Shown: piece after piece, positions 44,512 through 51,946 of the stretch | Layout: each line of letters opens with the position of its first letter | How positions within the stretch are numbered: position 1 is the stretch's first letter | NCBI RefSeq assembly: GCF_009740395.1 | Contig: NZ_WOXT01000001.1 | Coordinates: 1,236,464-1,300,463, forward strand | DNA: 64,000 nt | Source: Noviluteimonas gilva | GTDB lineage: Bacteria > Pseudomonadota > Gammaproteobacteria > Xanthomonadales > Xanthomonadaceae | Reading direction: 5' to 3' | Notes under the pieces: model-generated | What the model saw: only the letters and a program-made list of their open reading frames with translations | Database searches by the model: none | What the model was told of the DNA's origin: nothing | Program-made: the position numbers and the translations under genes

Positions 44512-45324
44512 TTACTTCGCCGCCGCGATCACGACCGACATCGCATCGGCTTTCACGACGGTCTTCTTCGGCTGCCCCTTGAGCTGCGCCTGCGACTCCA
44601 TCGGGGCGTCGGGTTTCACCGCCGCATTCGCCGGCAGGAAAGCGAAATCCAGCGTGACATCCGCTGGCACCGGCCACGCGCCGACGATCGCTGCGTGCAA
44701 CTGCGTCGCCATCACCAAGGTCGCGATCAGGCTCGGGTGTACGCCATCGGGGAACGTCGCCGCATCGCCGTTGCGGTGCGCGAGCGCGCGCAAGGCCTTG
44801 CCGGCCGGGACCACCTGCGCATCGATGCGCGAAGCGATCTGCTTCGCGGCGCGATCGAGTTTGTTCTGCCAAGCGTCGTCGGGGCCCCAGGTCGCGAGGA
44901 CGTAAACCGGCGTGCCCACCGTCTTCGCACGCGCGGCGAATTCGCGATGCGCGCGTTCACTCGCACGACACTCGACGGAATTGCGCTGGTCGCTGTCGAC
45001 CATGCAGGCGAGCACACCGCCGCGTTCCTGCAACACCAATGCGTCCCAATGTCCCGCGCCAAGTGCAGCGGCCGCCTTGCCGTCGATCCATCGGTCGGCG
45101 AGCGAACCGCCGGGCGCGACGAAGGTCTGCGTTTCGATCGTTACCGGCGTCGGCTGCGAGGCGGCGAGCGCGCGGAGCGTCGAGGGAAGATCGTTGACGT
45201 AGGTCAGGCTGTTGCCGACGAAGAGGACGCGCAACTTGCGCGGCGCCGTCTCCTGCGCATGCGCGAAGCTCGAAAACGCGAGCAAGAGCAGTGCAAGGAA
45301 CGTGCGACGGCGAACGTGCGGCAT
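44512..45324 (-). CDS. Exported SGNH/GDSL-type hydrolase
   Basis: A 270-residue exported hydrolase. A Sec signal peptide (FLALLLLAFSSFAHAQ, cleavage near residue 24) leads into block I VLFVGNSLTYVNDLP with the nucleophile Ser39; block V PDGVHPSL supplies Asp193 and His196. The oxyanion Gly in GGSLADRW and ALVLQERGG (with Gln in the place of the usual Asn) fill the other blocks. SGNH enzymes remove acyl groups from lipids or glycans; the target is unknown. No lipobox. The start ATG 45324 is chosen because the signal peptide begins there; longer frames are only Arg-rich. Confidence 0.8.
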   Translation of the reverse strand: MPHVRRRTFLALLLLAFSSFAHAQETAPRKLRVLFVGNSLTYVNDLPSTLRALAASQPTPVTIETQTFVAPGGSLADRWIDGKAAAALGAGHWDALVLQERGGVLACMVDSDQRNSVECRASERAHREFAARAKTVGTPVYVLATWGPDDAWQNKLDRAAKQIASRIDAQVVPAGKALRALAHRNGDAATFPDGVHPSLIATLVMATQLHAAIVGAWPVPADVTLDFAFLPANAAVKPDAPMESQAQLKGQPKKTVVKADAMSVVIAAAK

Positions 45325-45395
45325 GGCCACCTCGCGGGGTAGGGTGCGTGCATCGCAACGCCGGACGCGGCCAGCGTCAAGTGCGCTTCGGCAGG

Positions 45396-45791
45396 TCAGC
45401 GGCACGAGGCCGTGAAGGCGGCACGGATCCAGCGCAGGTCGGGGGCTTCGGGATCGCCGCTCGCGTCCACGACGTCGAAACGGCACGGAAACTGCGCGAG
45501 CGCGGGTTGCCGTTGCAGGAACACCTGCGCGGCGCGGACCAGCCTGCGCCGCTTGCCCGCGTCGACCGATGCCGCACCGCCGCCGTAGCCCGCATGCGCG
45601 CGATAGCGCACTTCAACGAAGACGACGGTCGCGCCGTCGCGCAGGACGAGGTCGAGTTCGCCGACCTTGCTCAGCGCGTTGCGGGCGAGCAACTGCAGCC
45701 CTTGCGCCTGGAGATACGCGAGCGCGGCGGCCTCGACGGCGGCACCGCGCGCGCGGCGATCGATGGGCTGTACGTCAGCGCGCGGACGCAT
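45396..45791 (-). CDS. yraN: YraN family (UPF0102) endonuclease-like protein
   Basis: A 131-residue restriction-endonuclease-like protein. [24 protein letters not shown] is the family start and [21 protein letters not shown] contains the Glu-Asp-Glu catalytic pattern (GELD, VEVR) followed by K-like [10 protein letters not shown]. It may act in DNA processing; no E. coli role is firm. It overlaps the lpoA stop by 17 bases if it starts at 45791 (MRPRADVQ); ATG 45818 is another possible start. The rsmI/lpoA/yraN neighbourhood is conserved in proteobacteria. Confidence 0.9.
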   Translation of the reverse strand: MRPRADVQPIDRRARGAAVEAAALAYLQAQGLQLLARNALSKVGELDLVLRDGATVVFVEVRYRAHAGYGGGAASVDAGKRRRLVRAAQVFLQRQPALAQFPCRFDVVDASGDPEAPDLRWIRAAFTASCR

Positions 45792-47172
45792 CCGCGAGCG
45801 GCACGGGCGAGCCACCACGGAACGTCGACCACGTCGGCGTGTGCAGGATGTTGCCGACCGGATCCAGGCGCAGCGTGCCGGTCGCGCCCTGCACCTGGCC
45901 GTTGGGATCCAGCGCGAGCTTTTCGAGGTACGCGGTGATCAGCCACGCGTCGTAGCCGAAGGCGAACAGGCGCGCCGCCGGACCGCGCGCGGTCTTGAGC
46001 TGCGAAGCCACGCTTGCCGCCGAGGGCAGGCCCGACACGCCGCGCACGATCCACGGTTCGGTGGGATAGGCGATGCCGTCGAGCACGAGATCGTCGGCGG
46101 GCTTGCCCGTGCCGGCGACCAGCGCGGACGTGGCCACCAACGGTTTTTCGCCGAGGCCGGCCGCGCGCAGCAGCGGTGCGACCGTGCGCGCTTCGGACGC
46201 GCGCGTGGCGAGGAACACCGCATCGACCTGGCCCGCTTTCTGGAGGGCCGATTGCAGGCGCGCGAGCAGCGATGCCGCATCGCCGCCCATTTCGAGCGAT
46301 TCGACGACGGTGCCGCCGCGTTCGGCCAGCGCGTCGCGCAGCGCAGCGGCGGCGCGATGCAGGCCTTCGTCGACGCCGTTGATCACGAGTACGCGCTTGG
46401 CGTTGTGCGCGCGCAGGTATTCGGCGGCGGCGATGCCGTCGTCTTCGGGCGACAGCGAGAAGCTCGCGTTGCCCGCCGGCGGCGGAATCGAGGCGCGATT
46501 GAGCGCGAGCATCGGCACGGTGGGCTTGGCGTCGCGGAACACCGCGGCCACTTCATCGCGACCGAGCGGGCCGACCACGAAGTCGTTCCCTTCGGCGACG
46601 GCCTTCTGATAAGCGGCGACTGCGCCGCCCGGCGTGCCGGCGGTGTCGTAGAACGCGACTTCGGGGCGGCGACGCGATTCACCGTAGTAACCGGTGAGGA
46701 AGCCATCGCGCACGGGCGCCGCGGACGGCGAGAGGCTGCCCGACAGCGGCAGCAGCACCGCGAGCTTCACCGGCGGGCGATAGCCGTCGCTTTCGGCGGG
46801 CGGACGATTGCCCGCGTCGAATTTCCATGCGCCACGATCGAACGGCCGCGGCAAGGGCAGGCCGCGACGCTGCAGCGCGTGGCCGGCGTAGGGATAGAGC
46901 GGGTCGCCCGCGGGGAGCGCGGCGGCGTCGGCGGACAGCGTGGCGTCGTCGAGGCCGGCGAGCAGCTTGTCGATCGCGCGGTCGTTTTCCGCACGCTTGT
47001 CGGCGGGCAGCGTGCCCGCGTTTTGCGCCAGGTCGCGCGCCTGCGCGAAGGCCGGCGAAAACGCGTGGGCCGCGGCGTCCGGCCCGGAGACCTTCACGCT
47101 GGCGCAACCGGCCATGCCGATCGCGAGCATGCCCAGCAGCACGGCGCGCAGCCAATTGCCTCGAGTGAACAT
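45775..47172 (-). CDS. lpoA: Penicillin-binding protein activator LpoA (LppC family)
   Basis: The 465-residue outer-membrane lipoprotein stimulates PBP1a. The signal peptide ends in MAGC (Cys23). The body is a periplasmic-binding-like LppC domain with [37 protein letters not shown] and [15 protein letters not shown]. coli LpoA is 678 aa with an N-terminal TPR domain; here only about 90 residues precede the LppC domain, so the TPR part is largely missing. Start ATG 47170-47172 is preferred to one 27 bases upstream. On the complement TAGAAT (47243-47248) is a good -10 candidate. Divergent from rsmI as in E. coli. Confidence 0.9.
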   Translation of the reverse strand: MFTRGNWLRAVLLGMLAIGMAGCASVKVSGPDAAAHAFSPAFAQARDLAQNAGTLPADKRAENDRAIDKLLAGLDDATLSADAAALPAGDPLYPYAGHALQRRGLPLPRPFDRGAWKFDAGNRPPAESDGYRPPVKLAVLLPLSGSLSPSAAPVRDGFLTGYYGESRRRPEVAFYDTAGTPGGAVAAYQKAVAEGNDFVVGPLGRDEVAAVFRDAKPTVPMLALNRASIPPPAGNASFSLSPEDDGIAAAEYLRAHNAKRVLVINGVDEGLHRAAAALRDALAERGGTVVESLEMGGDAASLLARLQSALQKAGQVDAVFLATRASEARTVAPLLRAAGLGEKPLVATSALVAGTGKPADDLVLDGIAYPTEPWIVRGVSGLPSAASVASQLKTARGPAARLFAFGYDAWLITAYLEKLALDPNGQVQGATGTLRLDPVGNILHTPTWSTFRGGSPVPLADASAR

Positions 47173-47303
47173 GCGGGTCCTGGTGCTGCTCGAACGCATC
47201 GAAACCTCGGCCGTCGGCGCGGCATGGGGGGAAGCGGCTAGGATTCTACCCGTCCGCCCGTCGATGCCACCCTTGACGTGCGCAATTCGCCGAAGGGTTC
47301 CCG

Positions 47304-48134
47304 ATGTCCTCTCCTGTTCGACCCGGCACGCTGCACGTGATTGCGACGCCCATCGGGAATCTCGGGGATCTCTCGCCGCGCGCGCTCGACACGCTGCGCA
47401 GCGTCTCGGCCATCTGCGCCGAAGACACGCGCCACACCCGCCAGTTGCTCGCGCATTACGGGCTCGAACGGCCGCTCGTGGCGCTCCACGAACACAATGA
47501 AGAACAGCTCGCCGACAAGCTCGTCACGCGCTTGCAGGCGGGCGAATCGCTGGCGCTGGTCTCCGATGCGGGAACGCCGCTGGTCAGCGACCCCGGTTTT
47601 CGCCTCGTGCGCGCAGCGCGCGCGGCGGGGATCGCGGTGAGCCCGGTGCCGGGCGCGTGCGCCTTTGTCGCGGCCCTGAGCGTCGCGGGGTTGCCGAGCG
47701 ATCGGCTCGTGTTCGAAGGGTTCCTGCCCGCGAAAGGCAACGCGCGCCGGGAACGCCTGACGACCCTCGCCGCGGAAACGCGCACGCTCGCCTTCTACGA
47801 ATCGGCGCACCGCATCGAGGAAACGCTGGCCGACATGGCGACGGTCTTCGGCGCGCAACGCCACGCCGTGGTCGCGCGCGAGCTGACCAAGCTGTTCGAA
47901 ACCGTCCTGGACGGCACGCTGGAAGACCTGCAGGCGCGCGTGGCCGCCGATCCGAACCAGCGCAAGGGCGAGTTCGTCGTCCTGGTCGCGGGCGCGGGCG
48001 AAGACGAAGACGCGCGCATCATCGAAGGCCGGCGCCTGTACGCGAAACTCGGCGAACACCTGCCGCCGTCCACCGCCGCCAAACTCGCCGCCGAACTCAG
48101 TGGCGCGCCCCGCAAGGCCTTGTACGGCAGCTGA
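47304..48134 (+). CDS. rsmI: 16S rRNA (cytidine(1402)-2'-O)-methyltransferase RsmI
   Basis: A 276-residue tetrapyrrole-methylase-fold enzyme that methylates C1402 in the ribosomal P site. GTLHVIATPIGNLGDLSPRAL at the start, ICAEDTRHTRQLL, LVSDAGTPLVSDPGFRLVRAA and FYESAHRIEETL are all RsmI signatures. GAAGGG lies about eight bases before the ATG. It is divergent from lpoA, a conserved arrangement. The C-terminal domain is complete. Confidence 0.97.
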   Translation: MSSPVRPGTLHVIATPIGNLGDLSPRALDTLRSVSAICAEDTRHTRQLLAHYGLERPLVALHEHNEEQLADKLVTRLQAGESLALVSDAGTPLVSDPGFRLVRAARAAGIAVSPVPGACAFVAALSVAGLPSDRLVFEGFLPAKGNARRERLTTLAAETRTLAFYESAHRIEETLADMATVFGAQRHAVVARELTKLFETVLDGTLEDLQARVAADPNQRKGEFVVLVAGAGEDEDARIIEGRRLYAKLGEHLPPSTAAKLAAELSGAPRKALYGS

Positions 48135-48219
48135 TTCCTCGAAGAATTGCACCAAATGCCGATAGGCGCGCTGCACCGCGCACGCTAACGTCCGCCACAC
48201 CCTACCGGCGAACCGACAC

Positions 48220-49617
48220 ATGGGCGTGGGCGACGCCGCGCTGCACCGACCGATCGAACGCACCGTCTACACCTGCGCGCTCGACGACACGCCGGCGCAC
48301 TGGGCGTCGTTCGCGGTGTGGCTCGCCACCGCGCTCGGGCCCGGCGGCATCGACGCGCGCGACATCGTCGCGCACCACGTCGCGCCGCTGCCGCCGGACA
48401 TCCAGGCGCTGTGCGAAACGCATCGCCTGCGCACGGTGGCGATCGCGCCGTTCGATTCGCGCAGCGCGCAATGCAACAAGATTCGCCAGTGCGAAACCGA
48501 CTTTGGCGATGCGCGGCGCGTGGTGATGATCGATGTCGCCACGGTGTTCTCGGGGCGACTGCCGTTGCATGCACTCGATGCGCCGGTCGCGGGCACGAGC
48601 GCCGATCCCGCGAATCCGCCGCTGTCGATTCTCAGGGGCGTGTTTGGTGCTGCGGGCCTGCGGATTCCGGACGCGCGCACGCACCTGGACAGCGGTTTGT
48701 ACGTGTTCGATGCGCGCGCATGTCGCGACACCATCGGCCCGCGTTGGTCGCATTGGGCGCGCTGGTTGCTCGAGCGCGCGGGTCTGCTCGAACGATGGCG
48801 TGCGCAGGTCGATCAAGTCGCGTTGTGGCTCGCGCTCGCCGAGTGCGGCATGCAAGTGCAAGCGTTGCCCGATCTCGAACGCATCCTGTTGCGCCACCAC
48901 GGCAAACTCGATGCGCACATGTGCGTCGATGCGAACGCAATCGAACACGCAGGAGAAGCACTCGTCATCGCCAACGCCGCGATCGAACGCTTCCAGCACG
49001 AACGCTTCGACAACCGCACGTACTGGAATCATCGCTACGCCGCGCATCCGGAGCTGGGTAGCGGACCCGCCTCGCGTGGGGAAGCGCTTGCGGACAAGCG
49101 CGCGTGGTTGTCCGCGTTGACGTCGCATGCGCCCGGCATGTCGGTCCTCGACTGGGGATGCGGCGACCTCGAAGTCGCGCGCACCTTGCCGTGCGGCGAC
49201 GGCACGGGCGTGGATGTCTCCGTCGAAGCATTGCGCCTGGCGCGTTCGAAGCGGCCCGACTGGCGCTTCCTGACGCCGGTGCAATTCGATGCGCTCGATG
49301 GGCGCCCGCGCGATCTGGTGCTGTGCCTGGACGTACTCATCCACCAGCGGCGTTACGACGAGTACGCGCTGATGCTGCATCGCCTCGGGCCGCTCGCGCG
49401 CCTGGGCTTGCTGGTTGCCGGCTATGACGCCGCACCGCGCAGTCGTTCGCACGTCACCTGGTTCCACGAGCCGCTGCGGACGACGCTCGCCGCGATGCCG
49501 CATGTCGTCGAAGCCATTCCGTTGATGGAGCGCGGTGACACGACGCTCTATTTCGCCGCCACCAGCGAAGCGGGCCGCGCGCTCGCGCATCGCGTCATGG
49601 ACGCACGCGTCGCCTGA
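48220..49617 (+). CDS. Glycosyltransferase-like / SAM-dependent methyltransferase fusion
   Basis: The 465-residue protein has two parts. Residues of about 10-245 look like a GT-A nucleotide-sugar-transferase domain: SAQCNKIRQCETDF, RRVVMIDVATVF (place of the metal-binding motif), DPANPPLSILRGVF and THLDSGLYVFDARA. Residues of about 265-465 are a class I methyltransferase with motif I VLDWGCGDLEVARTL (WGCGD at 312-316) and VGVDVS-like GVDVSVEAL. There is no signal or membrane segment. A stand-alone gene between rsmI and rnpB, it probably modifies a surface or secondary glycan; both activities are inferred. The bidirectional hairpin at 49629 follows. Confidence 0.72.
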   Translation: MGVGDAALHRPIERTVYTCALDDTPAHWASFAVWLATALGPGGIDARDIVAHHVAPLPPDIQALCETHRLRTVAIAPFDSRSAQCNKIRQCETDFGDARRVVMIDVATVFSGRLPLHALDAPVAGTSADPANPPLSILRGVFGAAGLRIPDARTHLDSGLYVFDARACRDTIGPRWSHWARWLLERAGLLERWRAQVDQVALWLALAECGMQVQALPDLERILLRHHGKLDAHMCVDANAIEHAGEALVIANAAIERFQHERFDNRTYWNHRYAAHPELGSGPASRGEALADKRAWLSALTSHAPGMSVLDWGCGDLEVARTLPCGDGTGVDVSVEALRLARSKRPDWRFLTPVQFDALDGRPRDLVLCLDVLIHQRRYDEYALMLHRLGPLARLGLLVAGYDAAPRSRSHVTWFHEPLRTTLAAMPHVVEAIPLMERGDTTLYFAATSEAGRALAHRVMDARVA

Positions 49618-49628
49618 GCGCAGATACC

Positions 49629-49654
49629 AAAAAGCCCGCTAGCGCGGGCCTTTT
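49629..49654. terminator. Bidirectional rho-independent terminator
   Basis: A GCCCGC/GCGGGC stem (49634-49639 and 49644-49649) with a TAGC loop is flanked by AAAAA on the left and CTTTT on the right. On the plus strand it ends the glycosyltransferase-methyltransferase gene 12 bases after its stop; on the minus strand it ends rnpB just past its 3' end. Confidence 0.85.
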
Positions 49655-49657
49655 GGT

Positions 49658-50009
49658 GGCGAAGCCGGTCGATAAGCCGGGTTCTGTCGTGGACAACCAT
49701 TCCTCTGGACGCATCGTCACCGATGCGCCTCAAGCAGCCTACCCGGACCCGACGCGGGCAACGTCATGAGGTCCCTATTTGGCCTTGCTCCCGGTGGGGT
49801 TTGCCGTGCCGGTCCGTTACCGGACTCGCGGTGCGCTCTTACCGCACCATTTCACCCTTGCCTGAGCCCCGAAGGGCCATCGGCGGTTTCTTTCTGCTGC
49901 ACTTTCCGTCGGCTCGCGCCGCCCAGGCGTTACCTGGCACCGTGCCCTGTGGAGCCCGGACTTTCCTCGGCGCGCTTGCGCGCGACGCGGTTGCCTGACC
50001 GACTCCGCC
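49658..50009 (-). ncRNA. rnpB: RNase P RNA
   Basis: A type A RNase P RNA of about 352 nt, catalytic part of the enzyme that matures tRNA 5' ends. On the minus strand the 5' strand (49997-50009, GGCGGAGTCGGTC) pairs with the 3' strand (49658-49670, GACCGGCTTCGCC) to make P1. The conserved GAGGAAAGTCCGGGCTCC lies near 49951-49970 and the 3' hallmark ACAGAACCCGGCTTATCG at 49666-49683. CACAAT (complement of 50017-50022) is a fair -10; no good -35 is visible. The terminator at 49629-49654 follows. Ends are estimated from P1 pairing. Confidence 0.96.
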
Positions 50010-50075
50010 GCCGGGGATTGTGTCAGAAGCGGCGGCCGGGGGGTGGGCCGGGGTCGGGGGCCCCGAGGGGCCGAA

Positions 50076-50090
50076 TCTCAAAATTTGAGA
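50076..50090. repeat. 15-base palindrome TCTCAAAATTTGAGA
   Basis: TCTCAAA and TTTGAGA pair exactly around a single A. It is AT-rich compared with its surroundings and sits between rnpB and the mraZ promoter, about 67 bases upstream of rnpB on the minus strand. It resembles a protein-binding operator. Confidence 0.6.
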
Positions 50091-50103
50091 CGATTCATGG
50101 GTT

Positions 50104-50112
50104 AGTGGATAA
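50104..50112 (-). promoter_or_regulatory. DnaA-box-like site
   Basis: The complement of AGTGGATAA reads TTATCCACT, matching 8 of 9 bases of the DnaA box TTATNCACA. It is a single site about 70 bases upstream of the mraZ -35. Confidence 0.4.
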
Positions 50113-50166
50113 CTCTTGATCCAGTCTCTGAAGTTCGTCGCAAGCCATTGATGGCAAAAGGCAAAA

Positions 50167-50190
50167 GTTGTCCCCAAGCCTGTTGACAAC
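50167..50190. promoter_or_regulatory. Inverted repeat overlapping the mraZ -35
   Basis: GTTGTC (50167-50172) and GACAAC (50185-50190) are exact complements separated by 12 bases. The right arm overlaps the -35 TTGACA, so a dimeric regulator binding here could block or assist RNA polymerase. Confidence 0.4.
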
Positions 50191-50211
50191 CCTGTGGGCG
50201 GGGCCTAACGT
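50183..50211 (+). promoter_or_regulatory. Promoter of the dcw cluster (upstream of mraZ)
   Basis: A consensus -35 TTGACA (50183-50188), a 17-base spacer and a -10 TAACGT (50206-50211). The predicted start near 50218 places the MraZ repeats right at the beginning of the transcript. It is the best complete sigma-70 promoter in the window. Confidence 0.7.
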
Positions 50212-50219
50212 GGCGACTC

Positions 50220-50249
50220 GTGGGAATTCCGGGAAATCCGTGGAGACCC
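50220..50249 (+). promoter_or_regulatory. MraZ-type operator: three 10-base repeats
   Basis: Three decamers in a row, GTGGGAATTC, CGGGAAATCC and GTGGAGACCC, share the GGGA/GGAG core at 10-base spacing. MraZ recognises TGGGN repeats spaced by five bases upstream of its own gene, so this is the likely autoregulatory site, just downstream of the promoter. Confidence 0.6.
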
Positions 50250-50292
50250 ATCCTAAACAGCCCGCAGCAGACGGGCGAAACCGGGCAGGGCG

Positions 50293-50739
50293 ATGTTCCA
50301 GGGTGAGACCGCCATCACAATTGACGACAAGGGCCGGCTGGCCATCCCGACCAGCTACCGGGACGTCGTCGCGCGCGAATGCGGCAACCAGTTGGTGGTC
50401 ACCTACAACCCGTTCGACGCCGGTTGTCTCTACATCTACCCGATGCCCGCCTGGGAGCGCGTCCGCGACCAGGTCAACGCCTTGCCGCGCACCAAGAGTG
50501 TCAGCCGCAACCTGCAGCTGAAGCTGGTCGGCGCGGCAACGTTCGTCGAGCCCGACGCCAGCGGCCGCATCTCGCTGCCGGCGAGCCATCGCAACGCAAC
50601 GGGGCTCGAAAAGAAAGCCGTGCTGTTGGGCATGGGCGACAAATTCGAATTGTGGAGCGAGCAGTCGCACCTGGCGCAGATCCGGCAGACCTTGTCGGAC
50701 GACGACCTGGGCGACGGGCTGCTCGAACTGCAGTTGTGA
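50293..50739 (+). CDS. mraZ: Transcriptional regulator MraZ
   Basis: A 148-residue ring-forming DNA-binding protein with two SpoVT-AbrB-like halves: [23 protein letters not shown] in the first and [16 protein letters not shown] in the second. It represses its own operon through GGGA-type repeats upstream, and candidates are seen at 50220-50249. First gene of dcw. The stop overlaps the rsmH GTG start (50736-50739). The start ATG has GGGCAGGGCG upstream. Confidence 0.97.
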   Translation: MFQGETAITIDDKGRLAIPTSYRDVVARECGNQLVVTYNPFDAGCLYIYPMPAWERVRDQVNALPRTKSVSRNLQLKLVGAATFVEPDASGRISLPASHRNATGLEKKAVLLGMGDKFELWSEQSHLAQIRQTLSDDDLGDGLLELQL

Positions 50740-51683
50740 CCGGCGGTGGCGCGGATGCCCGGTCCGCCCACCTTCCGGTCTTGTTCGCGCAGGTCATGGA
50801 AGGGCTGCGTGTGCGCACGGACGGACGTTACCTCGATGGCACTTTCGGCCGCGGCGGCCACGCCGCCGGCGTGTTGGACCAGTTGGGCGCAGGAGGGCGC
50901 TTGCTGCTGATGGACAAGGATCCCGAGGCGATCGCCGAAGCCGGACGCAAGTTCGGTACGGATGCCCGCGTCGCGATCCGCCGCGGCAGCTTCGCCGACC
51001 TCGGCACCTGGGACCTCGCACGCGAAGGCCTCGATGGCGTGTTGTTCGACCTCGGCGTCTCCTCCCCGCAACTCGACGTCGCCGAACGCGGCTTCTCCTT
51101 CGCGAAGGACGGCCCGCTCGACATGCGCATGGATCCCGATTCGGGCGAAAGCGCCGCGCAGTGGCTCGCGCGCGCCGACGATCGCGAGATCGCCGATGTG
51201 TTGTTCACCTATGGCGAGGAGCGCCAGTCGCGCCGCATCGCACGTGCGATCGTCGCGCGTCGCGCCACGCAGCCGCTGGAGCGCACCGCGCAACTGGCCG
51301 ACCTCATCGCCTCGGTGATGCCGCGCGGCGATTCGAAGATCCACCCGGCCACGCGCTCGTTCCAGGCGATCCGCATCTTCATCAATCGTGAACTGGCCGA
51401 TCTCGAAACCGGCCTCGACGCCGCGCTCGAGTGCCTCAAGCCCGGCGGTCGCCTCGCGGTGATTTCCTTCCATTCGCTCGAAGACCGCATCGTCAAGCAG
51501 TTCATCGCGCGCCACGCGAAAGCGCCGCCGACCAACCGCCGCATGCCGGTGGTGCCCGATTTCGTGCCGACACTGCGCATGATCGGCGACGCGACGAAAG
51601 CCGACGCCGCCGAACTCGCGGCCAATCCGCGTGCACGCAGCGCCGTGCTGCGCGTCGCCGAAAAAGTCGGGGAGGCCGCGTAA
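50736..51683 (+). CDS. rsmH: 16S rRNA (cytosine(1402)-N(4))-methyltransferase RsmH
   Basis: The 315-residue methyltransferase modifies C1402 with N4-methyl, on the same base as RsmI encoded 3.4 kb upstream. [16 protein letters not shown] is the SAM motif, [15 protein letters not shown] and [12 protein letters not shown] are family signatures. The start is GTG 50736 overlapping the mraZ stop; the first typical residues are [13 protein letters not shown]. The stop overlaps the ftsL start (TAATG). Confidence 0.97.
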   Translation: MTGGGADARSAHLPVLFAQVMEGLRVRTDGRYLDGTFGRGGHAAGVLDQLGAGGRLLLMDKDPEAIAEAGRKFGTDARVAIRRGSFADLGTWDLAREGLDGVLFDLGVSSPQLDVAERGFSFAKDGPLDMRMDPDSGESAAQWLARADDREIADVLFTYGEERQSRRIARAIVARRATQPLERTAQLADLIASVMPRGDSKIHPATRSFQAIRIFINRELADLETGLDAALECLKPGGRLAVISFHSLEDRIVKQFIARHAKAPPTNRRMPVVPDFVPTLRMIGDATKADAAELAANPRARSAVLRVAEKVGEAA

Positions 51684-51946
51684 TGCTGCGCATTCTCCTG
51701 TTCGTCCTCGTCATCGCCAACGTGGCCTCGGCCATCGGCGTGGTGTACGCGCGGCATGAACACCGCCAGTTGTTCGTCGACTTCAAGCGCCAGGAGCGCC
51801 AGCGCGACGAGCTCAACATCGACTTCGGCCGCCTGCAGCTCGAACAGGCGACGTGGGCCGAAGCCAATCGCATCGACCAGGTCGCGCGCAACCAGCTCGG
51901 CATGGCGTTCCCGTCGGCCGACGAAACCGTCGTGGTGCGCCCATGA
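51683..51946 (+). CDS. ftsL: Cell division protein FtsL
   Basis: An 87-residue bitopic protein with one membrane helix (residues 3-22), then a periplasmic leucine-zipper-like coiled coil ([25 protein letters not shown]). It forms the FtsQLB complex that activates septal synthesis by FtsWI. Small and weakly conserved, but its place between rsmH and ftsI and the layout are decisive. It overlaps rsmH by one base and ftsI by ATGA. Confidence 0.93.
   Translation: MLRILLFVLVIANVASAIGVVYARHEHRQLFVDFKRQERQRDELNIDFGRLQLEQATWAEANRIDQVARNQLGMAFPSADETVVVRP

Larger units (their letters stand above)
50010..50292. other. Regulatory space between rnpB and mraZ
   Basis: There is no gene in these 283 bases. 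After a GC-rich patch (50030-50075) comes an AT-richer stretch containing a perfect palindrome (50076-50090), a DnaA-box-like site (50104-50112), an inverted repeat (50167-50190), a strong promoter (50183-50211) and MraZ-type repeats (50220-50249), each listed separately. Confidence 0.75.
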
